Positions 54,185-64,000 of a stretch of 64,000 nt of DNA are shown here, in pieces. The position numbers and the translations under genes were made by a program. Under the pieces are notes generated by a model that saw only the letters and a list, made by a program, of their open reading frames with translations, made no database searches and was not told where the DNA came from. The stretch lies in contig BSQZ01000070.1 in NCBI GenBank assembly GCA_033239005.1, forward strand, positions 1,381,617 to 1,445,616, written 5' to 3'. Position 1 is the first letter of the stretch, and each line of letters opens with the position of its first letter. The stretch is from Lamellibrachia satsuma. Lineage: Eukaryota > Annelida > Polychaeta > Sabellida > Siboglinidae.

Positions 54185-54285
54185 GCGGGCCGGTTGCATG
54201 GCGCGTCTGTGTTATATTTACCAGCTGGCCCTCTGGTATGTATTGCGCAATCACCGCGCATTCCTATCGCTATGCGCGCCAGACT

Positions 54286-54394
54286 TTATGGCGCCTGTTT
54301 TTTTCGAATGAACTCGCGGCAATTCACGAGTATCTGGCCCAACACGTTCTGTCCACGCTGTCCAGTGTAAGTGGACATGCTCCAGTATCCCTCC
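54286..54394 (-). pseudogene. NADAR C-terminal remnant (E2)
   Basis: The minus strand reads EGYWSMSTYTGQRGQNVLGQ then ILVNCREFIRKK, the last ~35 residues of the NADAR fold aligned with E1 (EGYWG...GQAGQNMLGHILERVREF). Upstream the sequence changes to TGCATGCATAAATTAA repeats, so the first ~115 codons are deleted or replaced. Confidence 0.7.
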
Positions 54395-54399
54395 CTATG

Positions 54400-54465
54400 C
54401 ATGCATAAATTAATGCATGCATAAATTAATGCATGCATATATAACTTAATGCATATGCATTAATG
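54400..54465. repeat. TGCATGCAT/TTAAT palindromic repeats
   Basis: Tandem self-complementary ATGCATGCATAAATTA units at the deletion edge of the NADAR gene. Beyond it, 54466-54890 is promoter-side spacer with a degenerate ~138-bp direct repeat (54508 and 54646, both with CGTGATAAATGAG) and no gene. Confidence 0.7.
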
Positions 54466-54895
54466 TCCACCAGTTTCCGTGCAGCAATAACTTCCATAAG
54501 TACATGGTGTTTTTATGCGTGATAAATGAGTTTTCGGATTCAGCGTTAGTTAGTTGACAAGCTTATCGAGGGAGGAGTTGTTTACTGTTTCGTGCAGAAT
54601 GTCTGGAATCGATACAACGTTGGTTGAGAACTGGTTGACTTTGTTTTTTACACGTGATAAATGAGATTTTGCTTTCAGCATCGATTCTCTGACACTTCTG
54701 TGACAGACTTATCGAACATGTTTTTCGTTGTGAAGGATGACTTATTGTTCTAGCGGATTTGGGAGTTGATTGTTAGCATTCCAGTTTAATAATAATTTTA
54801 TTATGGGTGTTTTCTAACATAACTTTCTGACTTTGATGGATTTGTTATTGTGTTATAGCAGCTTATGTCAGCTGTCTGCATTGTTTAGCGTTTCC

Positions 54896-54903
54896 TATAT
54901 AAA
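54896..54903 (+). promoter_or_regulatory. TATA box of the E2 rightward gene
   Basis: TATATAAA, 87 bp before the ATG at 54990. Confidence 0.6.
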
Positions 54904-54989
54904 GCCGTCCTCAGACAAGGTATTTCTTTATACACTTACCGCCATTCTGCAACCGTCGTTCTGCTGCTGCTGCCTCTGACGTCATCACG

Positions 54990-55834
54990 ATGCTGTCTAG
55001 TGTCGCTTTGTTTTCCGACTTGATGCAAGCCTATATCGAGATTGGCGTTGCGTTGAGCCTGATACCGTATCGATCGTAAGTACATATTGTCCGTGGCTGT
55101 TTGGTGATACGTACTCCTGTGTTTATAAAAGGTTTTAAAAGCGTCTACATAACACACACAGTTTAACTTTAAGAGACATCTTTTATGCGTCTGTGACCTA
55201 GTTACAATGCCTCTTGCTAAGCGGCTGGTAGTCTGATTATAAATAGCACGCGCGCCGCGTCGGCCGAGCGAGGTCGCCGTGTCAGTCTTATCAGTTTTTC
55301 GACGACCTAGTTTCTACGCGCTTCTACGGCTGTCGGTGTAGCATTACATACGCCGTGGTGGATCCAAAGTACACCGCTCACAGCAGGTCTACTCATAGTT
55401 TATTATTAACAGATGTGCATGTGCTATTTAATGTATATACGATGCTTTTAACACAGTCCTTTACCAATGGCTCAATGTGTCTCTCACTCTGATTTTTCAG
55501 CTTCCATAGAATCCACTGGGCGTTCGTGATGAAACAGTTACGTGATCGTACGCCGCTCGTGGTCAACGACGACATCGTCGACGATGGTTATCAGTCCGAG
55601 AGTTGGGACAACGAGTGCGATGACTACGCTGCATTTATAGACCACAGAAAATTATGGGCTGGCGTTATGACGGAGCTAGGAATGGTGCGGCCAATAGAGA
55701 GGGTTACCATGGAAATTGCCATGGGCTGCAATGCTATGGGTCAAGCGAGACAGCAACCTGCTAACGTTTACGCCGCATTGGTAAAACACAGAGCCCTGTG
55801 GCCGGCTGTCATGCAAAGAAATGAAACTATTTAA
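54990..55834 (+). CDS. Rightward two-exon gene with H-x3-W-x2-V-M repeats (E2)
   Basis: Exon 1 54990-55075 (28 codons plus 2 bases; donor TC|GTAAGT), exon 2 55501-55834 (acceptor CTCTGATTTTTCAG). Choosing this acceptor makes the junction align residue for residue with E1 up to HWAxVM. About 139 aa, shorter than E1. Three motif copies: FHRIHWAFVM, AAFIDHRKLWAGVMTEL and AALVKHRALWPAVM. The linker is acidic (NDDIVDDGYQSESWDNECDD), as in E1 where it became an Asp run. Exon 1 is hydrophobic/helical. The only plus-strand gene of the element; no known family. Confidence 0.65.
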
Positions 55835-56707
55835 ATCACGTTCTCAGATAGAAATGGAAATGCTGTGGGGTTTAACGATAAAGGGAAATAGCAATACCAC
55901 GTTCCGTCATAGAAATGGAAAAGGCCTGTAGGGAGTGCAGCAATATAGTAAAACACCCACCAGTACAACGACCTACAAAACTTATTGACAGAAGAGGAAA
56001 ATCACTGCCACCACTGAACTTGTGTTGAAATGGAAAACAAGATGAACACTGTGTTTCAATATATGACTTTATATGCTTTAACATGGTTATTTTTAAATGA
56101 ACTAATGAAAGATATTTATATGACTTTATATGCTTTATATATATGGCTATTTTTAAATGAAATAACGAACGATATTTATATGCTTTAATATGATTAAATA
56201 TATGGCTATTTTTCTAAATAATTAATATGATTTTATGTGTTTTAATATGATATATATGGTTATTTTTTAAATAATGATATTACTATATTTATATGATTTT
56301 ATGTGCTTTAATTTGATATATATATGATTTGATATATATGGCTATTTTTTAAATATTACTATATTTATATGATTTGATATATAACTATTTTTAAATAATT
56401 ATATTACTATATTTTATGTGCTTTAATATGATGTATAGTTATTAAATATTAAAGTTTCTTGATGATTTCATTCAATGAGGTGTTGTGTCTGTTAGCAACA
56501 GGGTAACGCGGGGCACAACGAACCAACGGTTAGGGTATCGCGGACTACATCGAACCACTATATGTCTTGGAATAAAATTACTCCTCAAGGATAGGGGTAG
56601 CGCTCACGTTATAGACTAGCGGTCACTACGTTAGGGTAGCGGTCACTACTGAGGTCAAGGGTCGTCACACATGACATCAACAGGTCGGAATCATGTCAAC
56701 ATGTTGG
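55835..56707. other. E2 right spacer, AT-rich degenerate repeats
   Basis: From 56040 to 56450 irregular units of ATATGGCTATTTTTAAAT and ATTTATATGATTTTATGTGC. From 56490 repeated GGGTA-CGCGG/CGGTCACTA phrases. No gene. No clear AATAAA directly after the two-exon gene. Confidence 0.55.
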
Positions 56708-56874
56708 GGTTATGACCGTTAGGGTTATCTCCAGTCGCTAGGGGGCGCTCGTGGTGGATGTAGGTCACCGCTAGGGGGCGCTGGGGGCTACCCAGAAGCC
56801 TCTATACCGGAAGTTACTGGTCACCTCTTTACTGGGCGACTCTTTTGATGTTTCATTAGCACACTATAACTACT
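56708..56874. repeat. E2 right terminal inverted repeat
   Basis: Inverted copy of 39312-39478, ending ACTATAACTACT. Confidence 0.95.
56734..56783. promoter_or_regulatory. Pair of CTCF-like motifs in E2 right TIR
   Basis: GTCGCTAGGGGGCGCTC (56734-56750) and CACCGCTAGGGGGCGCTG (56766-56783). Confidence 0.5.
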
Positions 56875-56880
56875 GGGTTT
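56875..56880. repeat. Target-site duplication, right side of E2 (GGGTTT)
   Basis: Exact copy of 39306-39311. Confidence 0.93.
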
Positions 56881-58380
56881 CAAATGGCAGAGGTCCTGAT
56901 TGAGTATATCAGCTCACTTCCAGTTCCATTTACTCAATTTGAGGGCAATAAATCAGAATATTTATGACAGTTATTTTAACTCCTGAAATGATAGCAAAGA
57001 AAATTAAGAAGATGAAAGGTAATTAATCACCTGGAGTTGATGGGATACCACCAAAACTGCTTAAGGAAATTGTTGAGCAAATTAGTACACCACTTGTACA
57101 ATTGTGTAACTTCTCACTAGAAGAAGGAATAGTTCCTTCAGAATAGAAAGCAGCAAACATTACGCCACTATTTCAGAAGGGATCGAGGAACAAGCCAGAA
57201 AATTACAGACCAGTGAGTTTAACATCAGTTGTATGTAAATTACTCGAAACATTAATTAGAGATCACATGGTGGAATTCCTTGTAAAACATAAATTAATAA
57301 ATACATCTCAACATGGGTTCCTAAAAGCAAGGTCATGTCTAACCAATCTCTTATGTTTTTTTTGAAGAAATCACAAAGTGGGTAGATGACGGGTCACCAG
57401 TGGATAGTAGATGGTGAGATTTCGAACTGCAAATCTGTTTTGATTGGGGTACCACAGGAATCAATGTTAGGCCCTATGCTGTTTTTAATATATATAAATG
57501 ATTTGCAAGATGATATATCAAGCAAAGTGCTCAAATTTGAGATAACACAAAATTATTCAGAAAGGTTACTAATGATACAGATAAACAAAGTTTACAGGAT
57601 GATCTAGAAAAATTTGTTAAATGGACAGAAAAATAACAAATGTTATTAAATTTTGGGAAGTGTAAATGTATACACATAGGACATGGAAACATGGACGAAG
57701 AATCTAAAATGGGGGATGCTATACTGGGTAGAACCACACAAGAAAATACATATGAATAACATTTAGTGCTGACATGAAAGTTTCAGAGCAATGTGGGATT
57801 GTTGCTTCGAAAGGAAATCAAATTATAGGGCTAATTAGGAGAAATATCATGTATAAGGAGAAACAACTAATTGTTCCCCTGTACAAAGCAATAGTTAGAC
57901 CACATTTGGAATATTGTATTCAAGCATGGCGGCCGTATTGTAAAAAGCACAAAAACAAGCTAGAAAGAATACAACGAAGAGCAACTAAAATGATTCCAGA
58001 ATTGAGAGACCTTAGTTACGAAAGTCGCGTATTACAATGTGGTTTGACAACACTAGAGACCAGGAGACTAAGATGAGACCAAATAGAAGTGTTTTAAATG
58101 GTGAACGGTTATGAGGATATTGATAGGAATATGATCTTCAAACTTAAATAAGGCAGTAGAACCAGAGGACACAAAGCAGTATTAGTTAAGGAGCAGTGTT
58201 GGTTGGACATGAGAAAGTACTCTTTCACACAGAGTGTGATAAATGAATGGAACAAACTGCCAAATGATTGTGTTAATGCTAGTAGTGTGAATATGTTTAA
58301 AAATAGATTTGACAGATATTTGATAAGGGCGGGCTACACATAGATGAGAAAATTGTTGGACTCTCGTTAAACAAATGGCT
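56881..58380 (+). pseudogene. CR1/Jockey-type LINE, 3' part (split by E2)
   Basis: Continues the LINE interrupted at 39311: AEVLIEYISSLPVPFTQFE, then RT phrases PVSLTSVVCKLLETLIRDHM, QHGFLKARSCLTNLL and IGVPQESMLGPMLFLIYIND. A decayed F-A-D-D position (KFEITQNY) follows, then LYKAIVRPHLEYCIQAWRPY, RIQRRATKMIPELRDLSYES and a C-terminal KYSFTQSVINEWNKLP...NMFKNRFDRYL. Stops and frameshifts throughout. The 3' tail phrase TGGCTTCCTTGTCCACTTGCC ends the copy. Confidence 0.85.
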
Positions 58381-59409
58381 TCCTTGTCCACTTGCCATCT
58401 GGAACTTGTTGTTTGGGATCTTCTTAAATCTTGCTAAATCTGATAAATCGTGCCTTTTCTGACCCGCTTTCCTGCACTATAGAAAGCGAGAAAATCTTCT
58501 GCTGATGCATTTAAAGCTACCAAGAGTCTCTTAATTGGTCGATAAAGTATAAGAAAAGCGGCAACGAAAGTAACCATTCCACTGTTATTGTCGGTCAACC
58601 TTACAATGCTGTGTAAAAAAACAAACAAAAACAGATGGTTTGGAAGCAACACGCACGAAACCAAATGGTGATAATGTAGGGGTGTTCACAGAGTTCACGA
58701 TGACCTCACAAATGACTCAACTAAAGTAGATGCCTACTAGTTAGGTAAAAAAAATAATTAACATCAATGCACTTCCTACGTGGGTTGACAACACGTTTTG
58801 CTGAACGCTTGCACGCACGCACGCACGCACGCACGAACACACCCTCCCACACACGCACGCACGCATGCACTCATGTATGGATGCATACATAACATCAGGA
58901 TTTGTGTAATTATAATAGACTTAACCATATACATCTTTATAAAAACACATTTTTTTTATTGATTTTGCATAAGGGTATACACTAAATTAAATGTATAGAC
59001 GATGAAACTTCAAATTATAGCCCTTCTTTTAGCATTTGGTGTAATTAATTTTTTCAGCAACAGGACAGAAGTACCAAGTACTTGGTATTCCGTTGCACAC
59101 ACCATACAATGCATTAGGGTTGATTTTCTCAATCAGTTCAACACCACACATATGTTCTTCTTCAAAGATGCAGTAATGTACGAAGTGGAACTGATAGTGT
59201 CACTGAGTCCCTTGTGATGTCGTCACTGATGACACGTGGACATCGCCCGACAGAAAGGTACATCGATCTACAGGTTTAGTCCCGCTTCAAGCGTACGTTT
59301 TTGATGCAAATTTTCGTCAGCTCAACAAAGCTCAACTTGTACCGAGTGACAGCAATTATTGCAGACCTGTTTTAATCGATGTACTATTTGTTCTTTGTTC
59401 TTCAGTTTT
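58381..59409. other. Intergenic DNA downstream of hemerythrin 2
   Basis: A (GCAC)n run at 58808-58836. A short plus-strand frame at 59002 starts MKLQIIALLLAFGV and looks like a signal peptide, but it has no splice or homology support apart from a related sequence near 63895-63945. No gene called. Confidence 0.45.
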
Positions 59410-61210
59410 CTAGAGTTTTCCCTTGTACTTGAAGTCGATGCCCTTGATATGACCGACCAACCTACAACAGAAAATGTAACTGTGTTGAACAGCGAACATA
59501 CAACCAAACTTATGTTTACTAATGAGTGATACACTAGTTGTGGTTATGCTATGTGTCTTAATGACTAAGCCTGATCATCTGAAAATGATACTGTCATTAT
59601 TCATTTTTAAGTGAAACATAAATGAGACTTACCATTCTAAACAGCAGCTTCCATAATTCTTAAATCTTCCTATATTTTTTTTTTTTGGGGGGGGGCATTT
59701 GGCCATGGCTCCCTTTGGCTTTGGAATAGGAATTTGTCCGTTAATAACTCGTTGCGCTACTACAAGGCAGCATGGCTAACTAATGGGTGACTAAGCTTGC
59801 ACCCCTTTGGGGGCGAGTTTAGTCACCCATAAATATGACACTGTGTATGTTGTAATGAATATATTAAACAGTCTTATTTTGTAGGAAGAAAAAAGGCCTA
59901 TTTATTTGGCAAAAACGCAAATTATTCCAGCTCAATTTTCTGTAGTATTGAACACAAGAAGAGACACTCACCACTGCTTGGCCCACGATACACTGGCTCC
60001 ATCTAGCGGCGCCTTAAGTGTCTTAATCCTCTTCAGGAAGTCGTTGTGGATCTTCTGGTGATTGGCGAGGTCCGAGTATTTCGTCTTTTTCATCATTCCC
60101 TTTATCAGAGGAACATGTAATGGTTAATACACTTTGAAAAACAAATATGTGACTTTTGGACGATCCTTTGTAGGCCCCACTACCATGCGTTTAGTATTCA
60201 GGGCCGTTTTATTCGAATTTCAGTTACTGGTTTATTATTCAGAGAGTACACGTGCAACATAACCGGACTGGGAAAGTCATAGATGGAGCTGCATGAGAAA
60301 CAGCAACATTTATTTGGATGCTCCATCCAGAAGACGTTAACATTAGTACGAGTTTTTAGTCAAATGAGTTCACCCAGTTCCCTCTGCCATAGAGTTTTTT
60401 AATATGTAAACATGGTTGCTAAGGCGAAGCTTCTCTGAGGTCGGTATCACGGGCAGCAACAATCGAGGCAAAGACGCACGTTCATTTGTCATAATTAGGA
60501 TTGCGATGTCAGACTGGTAATCTAATAATACGCGGCTTTACGTAATTAGAAGATCAACGTGGAAACATATCCCCGCTCGACCATAATGTAACCTAAACAA
60601 ACGGTACCTCTTCGTCCACGAAGTGGTGTTCTGTGACTTTGTACAGCTTCGTCATGAGATCGGCACTGGAGGGATTCTTGGAACAAGCGAAGATTGCCTC
60701 GAAGATGGCTTTGTGCTCATCGTCGATGTTGTCATACTGGAATGAGCCGTATTACAGAATATCAACCGACAGTGGCCGAACAGGATGATACGTCATCCTG
60801 AACATTGTTATTTTCGGCAAATATAGCTCGGTCGATGTAGCGAGTCGCAAATTCAAACAAAACATGTCGTTAATTACACAATATTTCATGGATCTAATAG
60901 TGCGAACATATTAGATCCTAGTTTGTAATTCTTGGATATTGGCAAAACAAAGTTTGTTCGATGAAAAACGTTTATAATTATAATTACCAAGTCATGTGCC
61001 TGTGCCACTTTTCATATTTATGTTCATATTTATAGCTGTTTTATCAAGATATGAAGTAAACATGCATAAATAAAGACTAAAGAAACATTGGCCTATAACA
61101 AACACAACGTATATACTATTATTATACAGCTGTATTATCATATATTATATACTCACAAACACTCTGAAGGACTCGTCCCACACGTACGGGTCTGGAACCT
61201 CGAAAGACAT
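59410..61210 (-). CDS. Hemerythrin 2 (four exons, 120 aa)
   Basis: Exons 61157-61210, 60608-60736, 59972-60099 and 59410-59461 have lengths 54, 129, 128 and 52, identical to hemerythrin 1, with the same intron phases and conserved donors (GTGAGT, GTACCG, GTGAGT). Starts MSFEVPDPYVWDESFRVF. Iron ligands all present: DDEHKA (His), EHHFVDEE (His, Glu), NHQKIHND (two His), VGHIKGIDFKYKGK (His, Asp). Oxygen-binding di-iron protein, soluble and probably intracellular (no signal peptide). A tandem paralogue of hemerythrin 1; most divergence is in the middle helices. The ~23 kb between them contains the LINE and E2. Confidence 0.93.
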
Positions 61211-62220
61211 ATTGACTGGTTCTTGGCGACTTGGACGATCTCACGGAATCTCGACTGTTGTCAGAAGACTGGTGCCGAGTTGTTAATCAGACAGAACTTA
61301 TGTAGTCTTGCCCCAGGAGGTCTACGTGAGTTTGACCACACAGGCATTGTCCGGCGGTCTGACCATTGACCAGAGATCAGCCGTGCGAGCAGTACGTGAG
61401 ACCGCGGTAGGTTTAGGGTCATCAATATTATTCCTTAAGATTTAGCCGATTTTGAATGATAAGCTGCAAATCAACAAAGACAAACTCGCGTGGTCGAGAA
61501 TACTAAGATGTCCAGTCGAAGAGGGCACCGTGTCCGATTACAAAGCCATTGGTCATTGACAATAAAGAGCCAACGTTGCTCTCAGAGATCAACTAGTAGT
61601 GTTGTTGGTGAATGTATGTTTGTCGTGCTGGGACATCCAGTTGTACTAAACGCATTTCACAATACACATGGAAAATTACCAGAAACAAGCGCTCCGTGTG
61701 CGCACGTGTTTGCTCGTGTGCGTGCGTGGCACTGTGTGCCGATGTGAATGTGTGCATGCGTGCGTGCATGCGCACCTAGATGATCGAAATCAACAAGTTT
61801 GCTCGATACCGTTAAGATTTACTCATTTCGCTGTCTCCAACAACTCAATAATACTACTAGTAACAAGACAACCTATTTTACGCCTTAGAAACATATAGCT
61901 CAAAGTCGCATTTAAACAAACAGTAGGGGGATTTGGGTTCCCGTGAACATCGGGTGTTAATTTATGGCAATCACTATAAATACATTTTCATGTGTCCTAG
62001 TAAATATAATTTTTTTACTGACTTTTTATGATCTTTTTGGGCCAAATTGCCATTAGTACCACTGTGTTGTTCTACGTAACGTAAATCAACCTGGCATGAT
62101 AGACATTCCAAGGTGTTAGCTTTGTCCAGTTTTCATACTGTTTTATTGTAGCCCCATTGAGCACACTGGTTTGCCTTATATGAACAACCTACACACCTTC
62201 AACCATATGAATGTTTTGAT
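61211..62220. other. Hemerythrin 2 upstream region and intergenic DNA
   Basis: 61220-61265 matches the upstream region of hemerythrin 1 (CTTGGCGACTTGGACGATCTC). A GTGCGTGC tract lies at 61690-61775. No further gene. Confidence 0.5.
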
Positions 62221-62490
62221 ATTGTGACACCCACTGGTATTACTCTTGGTAATTTTGAGCCATTTGGTCGCGAGTGCCTATTTTATCAAACATACTAGAA
62301 GTATATATCAAGATAACACTGTAACCTTTTATCCACAGTGTTGGTGTTATTGTGACACCCACTGACATTACTCCCGGTCGTTTGGAGCCACTTGGCACAT
62401 CTATGGGTGCAGGTATTCATATCCTGGTCAAAACACAACCCCACCATGTAAGGTCGCGAGTGCCTATTCTGTCATATTGGCAGCTTTCTT
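62221..62490. repeat. Two-copy direct repeat (~130 bp period)
   Basis: ATTGTGACACCCACTGGTAT...GGTCGCGAGTGCCTATTTT (62221-62285) recurs as ATTGTGACACCCACTGACAT...GGTCGCGAGTGCCTATTCT (62349-62472). Origin unknown. Confidence 0.65.
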
Positions 62491-63507
62491 GGTCGACTGC
62501 TTATTTCGCGGACACCCGCATTGTATGAACGTTTTATTTATGTGGAAGAGTTGCATCATCTATTGGACGGATGTACGTGACACGTGACATCCCGCTTTCA
62601 AAGTCAAACTGTCTATGCCCCTCAATTCTAAATTATGACATATCATAAGTTACACGTATAATTCATTGATGTGATAAATATACTAATTTCAGATATACTA
62701 CATCTATAACACGTTGTCCAGATTTCCTCTACTTTTTTCTTTCTTTTTACGTTACATTCATCCTAAACTTCATCCTAGAACCCTCATTGAAATCCATTTC
62801 AAATAAAAAAATAAAATAAAATTAATTGACTTCGCCAAATTCATCAGGAATAATACTTATAGATACACGAATAAATACAACAACTGCGGTGCTTAAGCTA
62901 AGCCCGTTGGGTTTATATAAAGCTTGACTATGTTTACCTTCCTGGTCCTATAGTTTCTATGTTTTGGATGATGTGTAAAGCTATTATTAATTCGTTGTTA
63001 TATTGTTCAGGGCATGCATTCGCTAAATCAGGTTAAGGTTGAGTACAACAATCTCACCAAGTGACGCTGATTTGAATACGATTTGAAATACATCTTGAAA
63101 TCTCCAACACTGATCACCGATGTTACACAACATTATACTCTCTGTCCTCCAACGTTACACGTGAGTCTATCAACCATAAATGTAGGTTGGATAGTGTTTT
63201 TATATGTTATTTTCAAACATAGCGATGGCGTACGAATCGAGATGCAACCTTTTGCAATTTTGTTGTTTAATTTTGTTGATTGATATACAATTACAACGTA
63301 TTTGATCGTAATACTTGAATGAAATTTCAATGTTTTATTGTATATAAAGAAGTATGCTAACATACTGCTCCAGCCAAGACCTACCAGGGGATTATCTGCG
63401 GGTGAAAACACTTACCCACCCCCACCTAGCGGGTCTCGCAATGACCAGCACATGTATGAGTAACTCAGCGACGGTGTGTCCCGACTCGAAGTCGTGCAAA
63501 CTAAATC
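62491..63507. other. Intergenic host DNA
   Basis: AT-rich; no gene or repeat recognised. Confidence 0.5.
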
Positions 63508-63645
63508 CGTATGTGTTGGTGGTATGTGTTGGTGGCATGTGTTGGTGGTATGTGTTGGTGGTATGTGTTGGTGGTATGTGTTGGTGGTGTGTGTTAGTGT
63601 TATGTGTTGGTAGTATGTGTTGGTGGTATGTTGCCGGACGTAACT
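63508..63645. repeat. 13-bp minisatellite
   Basis: About ten units of TATGTGTTGGTGG with minor variants. The remaining bases to 64000 show no gene. Confidence 0.85.
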
Positions 63646-64000
63646 GGAGTTCCGAACACAGGTCTACATACTCTCTGATGTGACGGTGTAGACGCGTCTT
63701 TGAACGGTGATGTGTGTGACCGGTCAGAACGCAACATGCACATACATAAAAGTACACATAAAATAAGGATTTGTTTCGTAAATATAATAGACGCAATAAT
63801 ACATATGGTCACAATACATATATTTATTTGTATTTATTTTACAAATGTGTGTACATGTAAAACAAAAACCGGCTAATTTCATTCACACATAATTGGTATT
63901 CCATTGAACACACTTTGGAATGCATTAGGGGGTGACATTTTCTATCACGTTTTTGTTTGCATTCGGGATTATTGCATTGCTTTATGTAAAACACAGCCAG

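Larger units (their letters stand above)
39312..56874 (-). mobile_element. Polinton/Maverick (adintovirus-like) element E2
   Basis: A 17,563-bp element with 167-bp TIRs starting AGTAGTTATAGTG and a perfect 6-bp duplication. Gene order equals E1. Protease, pX, penton, membrane proteins, 266-aa and 133-aa proteins, ATPase and RPA-like genes are open; major capsid lacks an ATG; integrase and PolB are frameshifted; NADAR is reduced to a remnant. It lies between the two hemerythrin genes, inside a LINE. Confidence 0.95.

Noticed and set aside
59002..59217. 71-aa frame starting with a signal-peptide-like segment
   Set aside because: No splice sites, codon conservation or homologue; only a short DNA similarity near 63900.
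63392..63796. His/Thr/Asn repeat protein on the minus strand
   Set aside because: Translation of the 13-bp TATGTGTTGGTGG minisatellite.

Overview
The window is animal nuclear DNA: intron-bearing genes, long (TA)n tracts, minisatellites and several transposon classes. The host genes I can identify are two complete four-exon hemerythrin genes on the minus strand (32815-36024 and 59410-61210). Hemerythrin-type oxygen carriers point to a sipunculan, annelid, brachiopod, priapulid or relative; the species cannot be fixed from sequence alone.

Two elements dominate the window. They are complete Polinton/Maverick (adintovirus-like) DNA transposons, E1 (1059-19050) and E2 (39312-56874). Each has near-perfect terminal inverted repeats (213 bp and 167 bp, one or two mismatches) and a perfect 6-bp target duplication (CAGATA and GGGTTT). 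The two are colinear but from different subfamilies, because their TIRs are largely unrelated.

From left to right each element has a leftward late/replication block: adenain-like protease, double-jelly-roll major capsid protein, pX-like core peptide, penton-like protein, small membrane protein, chromodomain DDE integrase, a second small membrane protein, two conserved Polinton proteins of unknown role, packaging ATPase and protein-primed DNA polymerase B with N-terminal zinc fingers. Next comes a second leftward unit with an RPA1-like single-stranded DNA-binding protein and an overlapping spliced acidic protein. Then comes a NADAR-domain gene (E1; remnant in E2). Last is a rightward two-exon gene with a repeated H-x3-W-x2-V-M motif. 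TATA boxes, poly(A) signals and splice sites are conserved between the copies. Capsid, packaging and processing genes plus polymerase and integrase form a virion-plus-transposition set; the right-hand third looks like a regulatory/host-interaction region.

Both copies carry reading-frame breaks, nearly all single-base indels, and mostly in different genes. E1 keeps an intact PolB and major capsid protein; E2 keeps intact protease, penton, pX and ATPase. This means either recent decay or residual indel errors in the assembly.

The flanks hold LINE fragments (1-958; 21300-22390; one LINE split by E2 at 38170-39311/56881-58380), a Penelope-like element (25531-27870), a hAT-type MITE inside a hemerythrin intron, a three-copy module containing a secreted-protein exon with one inverted copy, large minisatellites (23729-24136, 36604-37790, 63508-63645) and many (TA)n tracts. 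The remaining stretches show no gene I can support.
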